A stretch of 64,000 nucleotides of DNA from Saprospiraceae bacterium. GTDB taxonomy: Bacteria; Bacteroidota; Bacteroidia; Chitinophagales; Saprospiraceae. The stretch covers positions 62,001-126,000 of the forward strand of contig JADKEB010000036.1 in the NCBI GenBank assembly GCA_016718205.1, given 5' to 3'. The notes under the pieces are model-generated. The model searched no databases and had not been told where the DNA came from. It saw nothing but the letters and a program-made list of their open reading frames with translations. A program made the translations under genes and the position numbers. Positions 45,675-54,327 of the stretch are shown here, piece after piece; within the stretch, counting starts at the first letter, position 1, and each line of letters opens with the position of its first letter.

Positions 45675-46604
45675 TTATTTAGGATCACAATCTCTGTAAG
45701 CCTGTATTAGTTTTAACTCTCCTTCTTTACCACCCTGCGACTTACCGTGTTCCATACCAAGAATCAGATTTTTGCCTTCTGCTTTTGATTTATCCTGTAT
45801 TTTTTTAAATAGATATTTGTAATTTATTTCACCGGAATTGGGTTCATTGCGACCAGGTTCATCACCTATTTGAAAGTAAGCTATTTCATCCCAAGTAAGG
45901 TCAATATTTCGGGATATTCTGCCTTCGTTTTTTTGCATATGGTAGATATCAAATAGTATCTTGCAGGCAGGGCTATTTACCGCTTTACATATCATATGAG
46001 TTTGGTCAGTATATCTCAAAAACAAGTCTGGTGTATCAGAAAGTGGTTCGAGTACCATGACCAAATTATTAGGTTCAAATATTGCTGCACCACTTCTCAA
46101 GGTATCTATCACATGGCTTGTCTGAATGCCTATAGGCAATGAACGGTCGTAGTTGCCTGGTACCACAGTCATGAAAGTAGCGCCTGTCCGTTTTGCTACA
46201 TCTACAGCATCTTTGCATGTACGGGTAAATTTTTGTTTCCACTCATCTTTTCCCGTCGTCATTGAAGATTGCAAAGGCCAATTGTCAAACGCAACCACAA
46301 ATACACCCATTTTCATCCCCAATTTTCCTAACATATTACCTATTTTTTCCTGCATTTCAGGAGTTCGTCCCATCATTCCATTGTCTTCTATAGCCCTGAA
46401 TCCTCGCTCATGCATATACTTGATCTGATCCAAAAGGTCTTTGCCGGCATGGTTTTCAAACATGCCAAAATGTGGTGCAAAAAGCATATTGTATGGATTG
46501 TCATTGAACAAAGACTCTGATGGATGGGTGATTTCTGCTGTCAGCCCTATTCCTGTGGAGACAAGAGCAGAATTTTTTAGAAATGTTCTTCTTGAAAGTG
46601 GCAT
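45675..46604 (-). CDS. Exported hydroxypyruvate-isomerase-like TIM barrel protein
   Basis: A 309-residue protein with a twin-arginine-type leader (SRRTFLKNSALVSTGIG). The rest is an AP-endonuclease-2-type TIM barrel with GFRAIEDNGMMGRTP, MTVVPGNYDRS, VLEPLSDTPDLF, ILFDIYHMQKNEG and LGMEHGKSQGG, in which the Glu/Asp/His ligands of the metal site are preserved. The pattern fits hydroxypyruvate isomerase (Hyi)-like enzymes, though substrates of exported members are unknown. It is on the same strand as the DODA-like gene and may share its transcript. Confidence 0.87.
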   Translation of the reverse strand: MPLSRRTFLKNSALVSTGIGLTAEITHPSESLFNDNPYNMLFAPHFGMFENHAGKDLLDQIKYMHERGFRAIEDNGMMGRTPEMQEKIGNMLGKLGMKMGVFVVAFDNWPLQSSMTTGKDEWKQKFTRTCKDAVDVAKRTGATFMTVVPGNYDRSLPIGIQTSHVIDTLRSGAAIFEPNNLVMVLEPLSDTPDLFLRYTDQTHMICKAVNSPACKILFDIYHMQKNEGRISRNIDLTWDEIAYFQIGDEPGRNEPNSGEINYKYLFKKIQDKSKAEGKNLILGMEHGKSQGGKEGELKLIQAYRDCDPK

Positions 46605-46811
46605 GATTATTTTTTAAAACAAATATATTAAATAGAATTACTTCTATATCATCAACTCCAAAATAAAAGTCAAAAAAGCCATTTTTTATTTTACGCCCAA
46701 AAAAATACTGTGAATATTTTAACATATCGGCTGCAATAGTCATTAAATATAAAGTTAGCAGGTTCCGATGCAATCCGGATTTGGAGTCATTTAAGTTTAG
46801 TCTTTTTGACT

Positions 46812-47429
46812 TTAGCCGACGATCTTACACATCGGACAATTCTCTTTGACGTGGCTGCGCGCAGGACAATATTCACGACCAAAAAAAATAATTTGCAAGT
46901 GTAACTTGTTCCATATAGCTTCCGGAAAAAGCTTTTTCAGATCCTTTTCTGTCTGCTCGACATTTTTGCCTGACGTAAGTCCCCATCGCTGAGCCAATCT
47001 ATGAATGTGTGTATCTACAGGAAATGCAGGAACTCCAAAAGCCTGACTCATCACTACTGAAGCCGTTTTATGTCCAACTCCGGGCAATGCTTCTAAATCT
47101 TCGAAATTGGCAGGCACTCTTCCTTGATGTTTATTCATAATAATGGCAGAAAGATCAGATATGGCCTTTGATTTCCTGGGCGCAAGGCCGCAAGGGCGTA
47201 TTATATTTTCTATATCAGAAACCTTTTTTGAAGACATATCGTAAGGATTGTCCGCCAATACAAACAACGCAGGGGTTACCTTATTTACTCTTTCATCGGT
47301 ACACTGTGCAGAAAGGAGGACGGAGACCAGCAAAGTATAAGGGTCTTTATGTTGCAGGGGTATTGGAGTTTCCGGATATAGAGATTCCAGAGTATTGATG
47401 ATGAATTGTATTTTTTCCTTTTGCATCAT
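46812..47429 (-). CDS. nth: Endonuclease III
   Basis: A 205-residue bifunctional DNA glycosylase/AP lyase of base-excision repair. The helix-hairpin-helix LPGVGHKTASVV contains the catalytic Lys, and VDTHIHRLAQR contains the catalytic Asp. LLSAQCTDERVNKVTPALF is the canonical N-terminal motif. The usual iron-sulfur pattern C-x6-C-x2-C-x5-C is changed: the end reads GREYCPARSHVKENCPMCKIVG, C-x9-C-x2-C with no fourth cysteine, so a classical 4Fe-4S cluster is unlikely. The second ATG (47426) is an equally good start. The gene overlaps ribD by four bases. Confidence 0.94.
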   Translation of the reverse strand: MMQKEKIQFIINTLESLYPETPIPLQHKDPYTLLVSVLLSAQCTDERVNKVTPALFVLADNPYDMSSKKVSDIENIIRPCGLAPRKSKAISDLSAIIMNKHQGRVPANFEDLEALPGVGHKTASVVMSQAFGVPAFPVDTHIHRLAQRWGLTSGKNVEQTEKDLKKLFPEAIWNKLHLQIIFFGREYCPARSHVKENCPMCKIVG

Positions 47430-48478
47430 ATAGTATCCGGGCTATTTTGATTGGAAATAATCATAATTTTGTCACCTTGAATTTCAAAAACCGAATCCAA
47501 CTTTCCTTCAATCAGTGGAGCTACTATACCATCCATCAGCTTTACATCTGTATCTATTACCCTGGCTTCATGCCAGCAATTGCTTGAAATAAAGCTTTTT
47601 AACAGAGAAGCACCTCCTTCAATCAAGACTGAAGAAATACCTGCGTTAAATATTTTACTCATCACTTCCCGACAATCACCCATATTATCCACTTTGATAT
47701 ATGACAAGGGTTTGTCATTCAGACCTTTGATGCTATTGATAACGATGCTTGGATTTTGGTCTGAAAGTATCTTCAAACCCTGATCCGTACTTAAGTGTGT
47801 ATCCATCAAAATTCTGACAGGAGAAATTCCGGAATAATGTCTTACATCAAGTGAGGGATTGTCTATCAGGGCTGTATTTTTTCCTATCATGATGCCTTCG
47901 ACCTCACTACGCCATTTGTGCGTGAGGATATTGGTGTAAGCATTTGTGAGCCATGTTTGGGTATTTTGCTTTGAAATAAAATGGTCAGAAGACTTAGCCC
48001 ACTTGAGGATAATATAGGGTATACCATTCAGATTTGCCTTAAATTTTGTAAGTAATTTCTGACATTCAGCTTTAAGGACAGGTACAGTGACATCAATACC
48101 TTGAGTTTTTAGATAACTGATACCTCGACCAGCCACTACAGGATTGGGATCGATACAGCCTATGACTACATTTTTGATGCCTTCGCTTGCTATCCTGTGT
48201 GCACAAGCCGGAGTTTTTCCTACATGAGCGCATGGTTCGAGGCTGACGTACATAGTGGAGTGGGGTAGTAAGGACCTGTCATGATCTATTACATCATTCA
48301 GCGCGTTTACTTCAGCATGGTGTTCTCCGTATTTTTGATGGTAGCCTTCCCCTATGATACGATTTTGATATACTATGACACAACCTACCATGGGGTTGGT
48401 GAAAGTATGCCGGATCCCTTTTTTTGCAAGTGTTATACATCTTTGCATGTATAATGTTTCTGCTTGTGATCCGGCCAT
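47426..48478 (-). CDS. ribD: Bifunctional riboflavin biosynthesis protein RibD
   Basis: A 350-residue enzyme with an N-terminal deaminase (diaminohydroxyphosphoribosylaminopyrimidine to its deaminated form) and a C-terminal NADPH-dependent reductase. The deaminase zinc site is HAEV (H54, E56) with EPCAHVGKTPAC (C83, C92). The reductase begins near PYIILKWAKSSDHFIS, includes EGIMIGKNTALIDNPSL, and ends with VLIEGGASLLKSFI. It lies between secA (24 bp upstream) and nth (overlapping), giving a likely secA-ribD-nth transcription unit. Confidence 0.95.
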   Translation of the reverse strand: MAGSQAETLYMQRCITLAKKGIRHTFTNPMVGCVIVYQNRIIGEGYHQKYGEHHAEVNALNDVIDHDRSLLPHSTMYVSLEPCAHVGKTPACAHRIASEGIKNVVIGCIDPNPVVAGRGISYLKTQGIDVTVPVLKAECQKLLTKFKANLNGIPYIILKWAKSSDHFISKQNTQTWLTNAYTNILTHKWRSEVEGIMIGKNTALIDNPSLDVRHYSGISPVRILMDTHLSTDQGLKILSDQNPSIVINSIKGLNDKPLSYIKVDNMGDCREVMSKIFNAGISSVLIEGGASLLKSFISSNCWHEARVIDTDVKLMDGIVAPLIEGKLDSVFEIQGDKIMIISNQNSPDTI

Positions 48479-48502
48479 GTTAAATGTCTTCAGATAGTTG
48501 TG

Positions 48503-51500
48503 TTACCTGCCGTGGCAGTGTTTAAATTTTTTACCGCTTCCACACGGGCACAAATCATTTCTGCCTATTTTTTCTTCTGTCCTTCTGAAAGTTTCCACTT
48601 TTTCTGTTTTTTTGGATACACCTTCAGCGGCTTGCCTCATTGCTTCTTCTTCACGGCTTGTCCTCACTCTGGAAAGGTCAGTTTTCTGAACTTTAGCTTC
48701 CCTGACTTCTTGTTGGATAAGGAGTTTGCCATTAAGAAGGTAAGCTGATACATCCTTGTTAATCTTATTTACCAGCTCTTCAAACAAGTTGTAAGCTTCA
48801 ATTTTATACTTGACCAATGGATCTTTTTGCTCAAATGAAGCTGCTTGTACCGCATCCTTAAGTTCGTCCATGCTTCTGAGATGCTCTTTCCAATGGTCAT
48901 CAATTATGGCCAGGGTGATCGTTTTTTCTATATCTCTCATGATGGAACCACCCTTGCTGTCCACAGCTACTTTCAGGTCTGCAGCGATAGGAAGTGGATT
49001 TGTACGCCCATCGGTAAACGGTATTGCTATTCTTTTGTACAAATGGCCTTGATTCTCATATACATTCGTTATAGTAGGCAAAAGGATATTTGTAATTTGT
49101 TCTGATTTATGATGGTACTGATCATTCACTTCCTGTAAGGTTTGATCTATCAGGTCATCCACGGATGTGGATTTAAATGTTTCAAGATCTATCTTAGGGT
49201 TCATACCTAAGGATGTGAGGTAATCAAACTTGAAGCCCTCGTAATCATTGGCTTTTTTGTTAGTATCTACAATGTATTCAACAGAACCGACCAGCATATT
49301 ATGAATATCTACAGCGATTCTGTCGCCATTCAGAGCATTGTTTCTTTTTTTGTAAATCGCCTCCCGTTGTATGTTCATGACATCATCATACTCCAGCAGT
49401 CTTTTCCTTATTCCAAAGTTATTTTCTTCGACTTTTTTCTGAGCTCGTTCGATAGATTTTGTCACCATACTATGCTGGATAACTTCTCCTTCTTTGTGAC
49501 CCATTTTGTCCATCATGCCAGCTATTCTTTCTGATTGAAATAGCCTCATCAGATTGTCTTCCAGCGATACATAAAATTGTGAAGTACCAGGGTCACCTTG
49601 TCTTCCGGCTCTACCTCTGAGCTGCCTGTCAACCCTTCGCGAATCGTGCCTTTCTGTAGCTATGATGGCAAGTCCTCCTGCTTTTTTGACCTCATCACCG
49701 ATCTTGATATCTGTACCTCTACCTGCCATGTTGGTAGCGATGGTTACACCACCTGGTTTTCCTGCTTCGGCCACAATTTCAGCTTCCCGTTGGTGTTGTT
49801 TTGCGTTCAGGACATTGTGTTTGACATTTCTCATATTCAGCATCCTACTGAGCAATTCTGAAACTTCCACTGATGTGGTACCTACGAGCACTGGCCTGCC
49901 GTTGGCCGTCAGGATGCCGATTTCTTCTATGACAGCATTGAATTTTTCTCTTGCCGTTTTGAAGAATAAATCTTCTTTATCATCTCTCACTATCGGTTTG
50001 TTGGTAGGGATTACTACAACATCCAGCTTGTAAATTTCCCAAAATTCACCTGCTTCTGTCTCAGCAGTACCAGTCATACCAGCGAGCTTATGGTACATAC
50101 GGAAATAGTTCTGCAATGTGATAGTGGCATATGTTTGGGTGATATCTCCTATTTTTACACCTTCTTTGGCTTCAAGGGCCTGGTGTAACCCATCTGAGTA
50201 TCTTCTACCTTCCATCATACGCCCTGTCTGCTCATCTACAATTTTTACTTCTTCATTGATGACTACATATTCCTGGTCTTTGTCAAATAGGGTATAAGCT
50301 TTTAGCAATTGACTCGTTGCATGCAGCCTTCGGGACTTCACCGCATAATCCTGAATTAAAGTTTCTTTTTGCTCAGTGAGATCGATGTTTTCTTTTGCTT
50401 CTTTTGTGGTTATTTCCTGAATATGCTGAGTGATATCAGGCATTACAAAAAAACTAAGATCATTCTCGCCTTTTGACAGATATTCTATACCTTTATCTGT
50501 GAGTTCAACTGATCTGTTTTTCTCATCAATAGTAAAATAAAGCGGACCATCAGCCAAATGCATATTTCGACTTTGCTCCTGCATGTAGAAGTTTTCCGTT
50601 TTTTGCAGTATTACTTTGACCCCTTCTTCACTCAAAAACTTAATCAATGGGCGATATTTTGGCAACGCTCTGAAGACTCTAAATAGAGCTAATCCACCTT
50701 CACCCTCCTGGTTTCCGGTATTACCGTCTTTTATAAGTTTTCTTGCTTCAGCAAGATATTCGGTAGCCAATTGACGCTGGACACTAAAAAGTTTTTCGAT
50801 TTTGGGTTTAAGTTCCACATATTCCTGCTCTTCAAGTCCCTGAGGGACAGGTCCGGAAATGATAAGTGGCGTCCTTGCATCATCTACGAGGACAGAGTCT
50901 ACCTCATCCACCATGGCATAATGATGTTTCACCTGGACAAGTTCTTCTTTATCCCTGACCATATTGTCGCGTAGATAATCAAAACCAAACTCATTGTTGG
51001 TGCCGTAGGTGATATCGCATCTGTATGCACCAATTCTCTCAGGAGAGTGAGGCTTGTATTTGTCTATACAATCTACTGTAAGCAATAGAAACTGGAATAT
51101 GGGTCCTACCCACTCACTATCCCGTCTTGCAAGGTAATCATTGACTGTGATGATGTGGACACCCAGTCCGGCAAGTCCGTTGAGGTAGGCAGGTAATGTG
51201 GCAACCAATGTTTTTCCTTCTCCCGTAGCCATTTCAGCAATCTTTCCTTCATGAAGCACCATACCGCCTATCAATTGAACATCGTAATGAAGCATATTCC
51301 ATGTGACATCACCTCCTGCTGCTTTCCAGCTATTTTTCCATATAGCCTTGTCCCCGTCAATCATGACAAAATCCCTTGAAACTGCCAGATTTCGGTCGTG
51401 TTCTGTTGCTGTAACTTCAAGAGTGGTGTTATCTTTAAATCTTTTGGCAGTTTCTTTCACGACTGCAAAAGCTTCGGGCAAAATTTCTTTTAATGTACTT

Positions 51501-51796
51501 TCCAGATATTTATTTCTTTCCTTTTTAAGAGCATCTACTTCGTTGAATATGATTTCTTTTTGTGTAAAATCCTCCTCATTTTGAGCTTTGCTGGTCAAAG
51601 CTTCAATATCTGCATCTATATCTGTCAGACTTTCTTTGATCCTTTGTCTGAATTCTAGAGTTTTGTTTCTTAAGGCATCGTTTGAAAGACCTTGGTATGA
51701 GTCATAAAACAGATTTGTCTGTTTTACAACTTCTGAATACAGCTTGACATCCTTTTCGTGTTTATTGCCAAAGATATTTTTTAAAAAATTGAACAT
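48503..51796 (-). CDS. secA: Preprotein translocase ATPase SecA
   Basis: The ATPase motor of Sec-dependent export, 1097 residues, the usual larger size in this phylum. Walker A MATGEGKTLVATLP lies at about 189-202, the DEAD-like box is in AMVDEVDSVLVDDARTPLI, and helicase motifs follow (VLVGTTSVEVSELL, GGVTIATNMAGRGTDIKIG, QLRGRAGRQGDPG). The C-terminal zinc-binding tail CPCGSGKKFKHCHG, for SecB or ribosome contact, is intact. It heads the secA-ribD-nth run and is divergent from the YidE-type transporter gene. Confidence 0.98.
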   Translation of the reverse strand: MFNFLKNIFGNKHEKDVKLYSEVVKQTNLFYDSYQGLSNDALRNKTLEFRQRIKESLTDIDADIEALTSKAQNEEDFTQKEIIFNEVDALKKERNKYLESTLKEILPEAFAVVKETAKRFKDNTTLEVTATEHDRNLAVSRDFVMIDGDKAIWKNSWKAAGGDVTWNMLHYDVQLIGGMVLHEGKIAEMATGEGKTLVATLPAYLNGLAGLGVHIITVNDYLARRDSEWVGPIFQFLLLTVDCIDKYKPHSPERIGAYRCDITYGTNNEFGFDYLRDNMVRDKEELVQVKHHYAMVDEVDSVLVDDARTPLIISGPVPQGLEEQEYVELKPKIEKLFSVQRQLATEYLAEARKLIKDGNTGNQEGEGGLALFRVFRALPKYRPLIKFLSEEGVKVILQKTENFYMQEQSRNMHLADGPLYFTIDEKNRSVELTDKGIEYLSKGENDLSFFVMPDITQHIQEITTKEAKENIDLTEQKETLIQDYAVKSRRLHATSQLLKAYTLFDKDQEYVVINEEVKIVDEQTGRMMEGRRYSDGLHQALEAKEGVKIGDITQTYATITLQNYFRMYHKLAGMTGTAETEAGEFWEIYKLDVVVIPTNKPIVRDDKEDLFFKTAREKFNAVIEEIGILTANGRPVLVGTTSVEVSELLSRMLNMRNVKHNVLNAKQHQREAEIVAEAGKPGGVTIATNMAGRGTDIKIGDEVKKAGGLAIIATERHDSRRVDRQLRGRAGRQGDPGTSQFYVSLEDNLMRLFQSERIAGMMDKMGHKEGEVIQHSMVTKSIERAQKKVEENNFGIRKRLLEYDDVMNIQREAIYKKRNNALNGDRIAVDIHNMLVGSVEYIVDTNKKANDYEGFKFDYLTSLGMNPKIDLETFKSTSVDDLIDQTLQEVNDQYHHKSEQITNILLPTITNVYENQGHLYKRIAIPFTDGRTNPLPIAADLKVAVDSKGGSIMRDIEKTITLAIIDDHWKEHLRSMDELKDAVQAASFEQKDPLVKYKIEAYNLFEELVNKINKDVSAYLLNGKLLIQQEVREAKVQKTDLSRVRTSREEEAMRQAAEGVSKKTEKVETFRRTEEKIGRNDLCPCGSGKKFKHCHGR

Positions 51797-52372
51797 ATCT
51801 ATTTATTTTATTTGAATGCTAGGATAATTAAAGGGTATGGTGTTGGGTATATTGAAAAATCTGCTGTTGGAGTGAAAGTGATAAAAGTTATTTCATTTAA
51901 CCACAACCGCGGTGCAAAGATATGAATATATGTAATATCATTATAAAGTATTATACCTTTCCAAAATCATTCCAAAGATATTATTCTGACAAAATGACAT
52001 GATTTTATTTTTGACCTTATATTATTGTCTGTTTTTATCTAAGAAATGTTTTTTTTTGGCATATCTAAAAATGAACGACTTCATACTGTTCAATCTATAA
52101 ATGGGAATTTTATACATTTTTCTTTTAGGCTATTTTTAGACTAAAACAATAGAAGTCATTCGTCGTTATGAGATATTAATATGTCTTCGGCATTCGTACT
52201 TTTATAACAAACAAATTCGGATTAAATGATTGGTGATAGAAATTATATTTTGATTTATTCTTTATTAATATGTTTTATTTGGTGTAAATTCATCATTTTG
52301 AACTTGTTTAAAATATTATTTGGTAGTTATTATCAAATTTATGTTTAATTTTGCGCAAAAAATATACTTAAA
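51797..52372. other. Divergent intergenic region between secA and the transporter gene
   Basis: No gene is seen in 576 bp. A minus-strand TATCTTTG (51915-51922), exact to TAnnTTTG, could serve secA with a leader of about 110 nt. A plus-strand TAATTTTG (52346-52353) lies 19 bp before the transporter ATG, with TTTG 23 bases upstream. An imperfect inverted repeat (GAACGACTTC at 52073-52082, GAAGTCATTC at 52152-52161) lies between them. Confidence 0.5.
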
Positions 52373-54064
52373 ATGTTTGACTGGTTTAGAAATCTTTTCT
52401 TCCCGACCGATACCCCCGATATCACTCAATCTATTATTGCCATCCTGATCACAATTGGTTTAGGTGTCCTCCTTGGGAGGCTTAAATTTAACAAAGTATC
52501 ATTAGGTGTATCTGCAGTGATGTTCACTGGGATATTTTTAGGGCATTATGGTTTTGTCGTAAAACAGGATATTTCTACTTTTATTAGGGATTTTGGGTTG
52601 ATCCTCTTTGTTTATGCCATAGGCATACAAGTGGGACCATCATTTTTTTCTTCTTTCAGAAAGGAAGGCATTAGATACAATGCATTGGCAGTAACTACTG
52701 TATTGTTGGGCGGAGTCATCACTTTTATCATTTATAAAATCAGTGATATGGGCATAGCCAACGCAGTAGGGCTGATGTCAGGCTCAGTGACCAATACTCC
52801 CGGACTTGGTGCTGCCAAATCATCCCTACACGAAATAGAACTTCAGTTTGCAGGCAAACAATTTGCTGATCCCGCTGTGGCATATGCGATTACATACCCT
52901 ATGGGTGTCCTTGGAGTCATCTCTGTCATCATCCTGACAAAAGTCATATTCAAGGTAAACATCAAGGAAGAATTAGCAAAAGTACAAAATAAATCAGGTC
53001 AGGATGCATCAGGGCTTGTCAGAAAAAAATGTCGTGTCGCCAGCCCAGAAGTATTTGGAAAAAGCATATATCACATTATGAGAGATTTCAGTCTCAATGA
53101 TATCATTATATCAAGACTAAAACACAGCGGTTCGTCGGAAGTGTTTTCTCCTCCTATGGATACAAGACTTTCTGATAAAGACGTCATGATGGTGGTCGGT
53201 ACCGCTGATATGGTAGAAAAATTTATTGATATAATAGGGAAAGAATCATCAGATCAGTTGATAGAAGATGAAAAAGATGTAGTTAGCAAAACCATATTTG
53301 TAACGAAAAAATCTGCTTCTCACAAGACTCTGGCTGAGCTGGATTTGTTCAATAAATATGGATTGAAAGTTACACGCGTATTTCGGTCAGGTATGGAATT
53401 ATTGGCATCACCTTCGCTGGAGTTATATTATGGGGACAGGATAAGGGTAGTCGGTGATAAGGATGATATAGCTGAAGTAGAAAGAATCATTGGAAATTCA
53501 GAGAAAAAGTTGCTTGAACCGGATTTTTTATCTCTTTTTGGAGGCTTGGTTATCGGTATTATTATTGGTTCCATTCCTATTGCCATTCCTTCACTTCCAG
53601 TTCCAATCAAACTTGGTTTTGCGGCCGGTCCATTGCTTGCAGCATTGATGATCAGCAGATACGGCGGTATAGGCGTGATACATTCCTACATCAATAATGG
53701 AGCTATACATTTCATGAAGGACCTCGGGATTTGTTTGTTTTTTGCATCTGTAGGTTTGCATGCCGGTACTCATTTTTATGAAAATTTTACTCAGAACAAC
53801 GGTTGGTTATGGATATTTTATGGAGCCTTCATCACATTTGTTCCTCTGATATTTATGGTCTTTGTTGGCAAAGTCATCATGAAAATCAACTATGCAAAAC
53901 TCATTGGTTTGATGAGTGGGTCGTATACTGATCCCGCAGCACTTGCATTTTCCAATGGTTATATAGATTCAGACGTACCTACACAATCTTATGCTACTGT
54001 GTATCCATTGGTGACTATTTTCAGGATTTTTGTTGCCCAAATTTTGATATTACTTTGCTTTTAA
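52373..54064 (+). CDS. YidE/AspT-type (AAEx family) transporter with two RCK-C domains
   Basis: A 563-residue membrane protein with the duplicated topology of the aspartate:alanine exchanger family. Each half carries the repeat motif GLMSGSVTNTPGLGAA (about 136-151) and GLMSGSYTDPAALAFSNGY (near 515-533), with several membrane helices. Between the halves lie two TrkA/RCK-C-type regulatory domains (DTRLSDKDVMMVVGTADMV, LYYGDRIRVVGDKDDIAEV). Substrates of YidE-type members are unknown; amino or dicarboxylic acids are possible. It is divergent from secA, with its own TAATTTTG promoter-like box. Confidence 0.88.
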   Translation: MFDWFRNLFFPTDTPDITQSIIAILITIGLGVLLGRLKFNKVSLGVSAVMFTGIFLGHYGFVVKQDISTFIRDFGLILFVYAIGIQVGPSFFSSFRKEGIRYNALAVTTVLLGGVITFIIYKISDMGIANAVGLMSGSVTNTPGLGAAKSSLHEIELQFAGKQFADPAVAYAITYPMGVLGVISVIILTKVIFKVNIKEELAKVQNKSGQDASGLVRKKCRVASPEVFGKSIYHIMRDFSLNDIIISRLKHSGSSEVFSPPMDTRLSDKDVMMVVGTADMVEKFIDIIGKESSDQLIEDEKDVVSKTIFVTKKSASHKTLAELDLFNKYGLKVTRVFRSGMELLASPSLELYYGDRIRVVGDKDDIAEVERIIGNSEKKLLEPDFLSLFGGLVIGIIIGSIPIAIPSLPVPIKLGFAAGPLLAALMISRYGGIGVIHSYINNGAIHFMKDLGICLFFASVGLHAGTHFYENFTQNNGWLWIFYGAFITFVPLIFMVFVGKVIMKINYAKLIGLMSGSYTDPAALAFSNGYIDSDVPTQSYATVYPLVTIFRIFVAQILILLCF

Positions 54065-54229
54065 ATCAAGACTAAATTTTTAGAATTTTCATTCAATAAG
54101 CTGATTTTTTTAATTCTCTAAAAGATATATCATTACTTTATTTTTATTTAAATATTTGATTATAAGTACATTGTGAATATATTATTTTTAATGTGACCTG
54201 CTCAAAGGTATTTAATATTAAAAAATTTA

Positions 54230-54237
54230 TAGTTTTG
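54230..54237 (+). promoter_or_regulatory. Putative topA -7 box TAGTTTTG
   Basis: Exact TAnnTTTG match 90 bp upstream of the topA start. No convincing -33 element is seen. Confidence 0.3.
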
Positions 54238-54327
54238 TCCCCCGATAATCATTTATCTGATAAAAATCAGGAGTAAAATGAAGATTTCACAAACATTGAT
54301 ATCATTGTAAAAATAATAATATAATCC

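Noticed and set aside
52073..52161. Inverted repeat between secA and the transporter as an insertion sequence
   Set aside because: The arms are only 10 bases with one mismatch, enclose 69 bp without a frame, and no second copy was seen.
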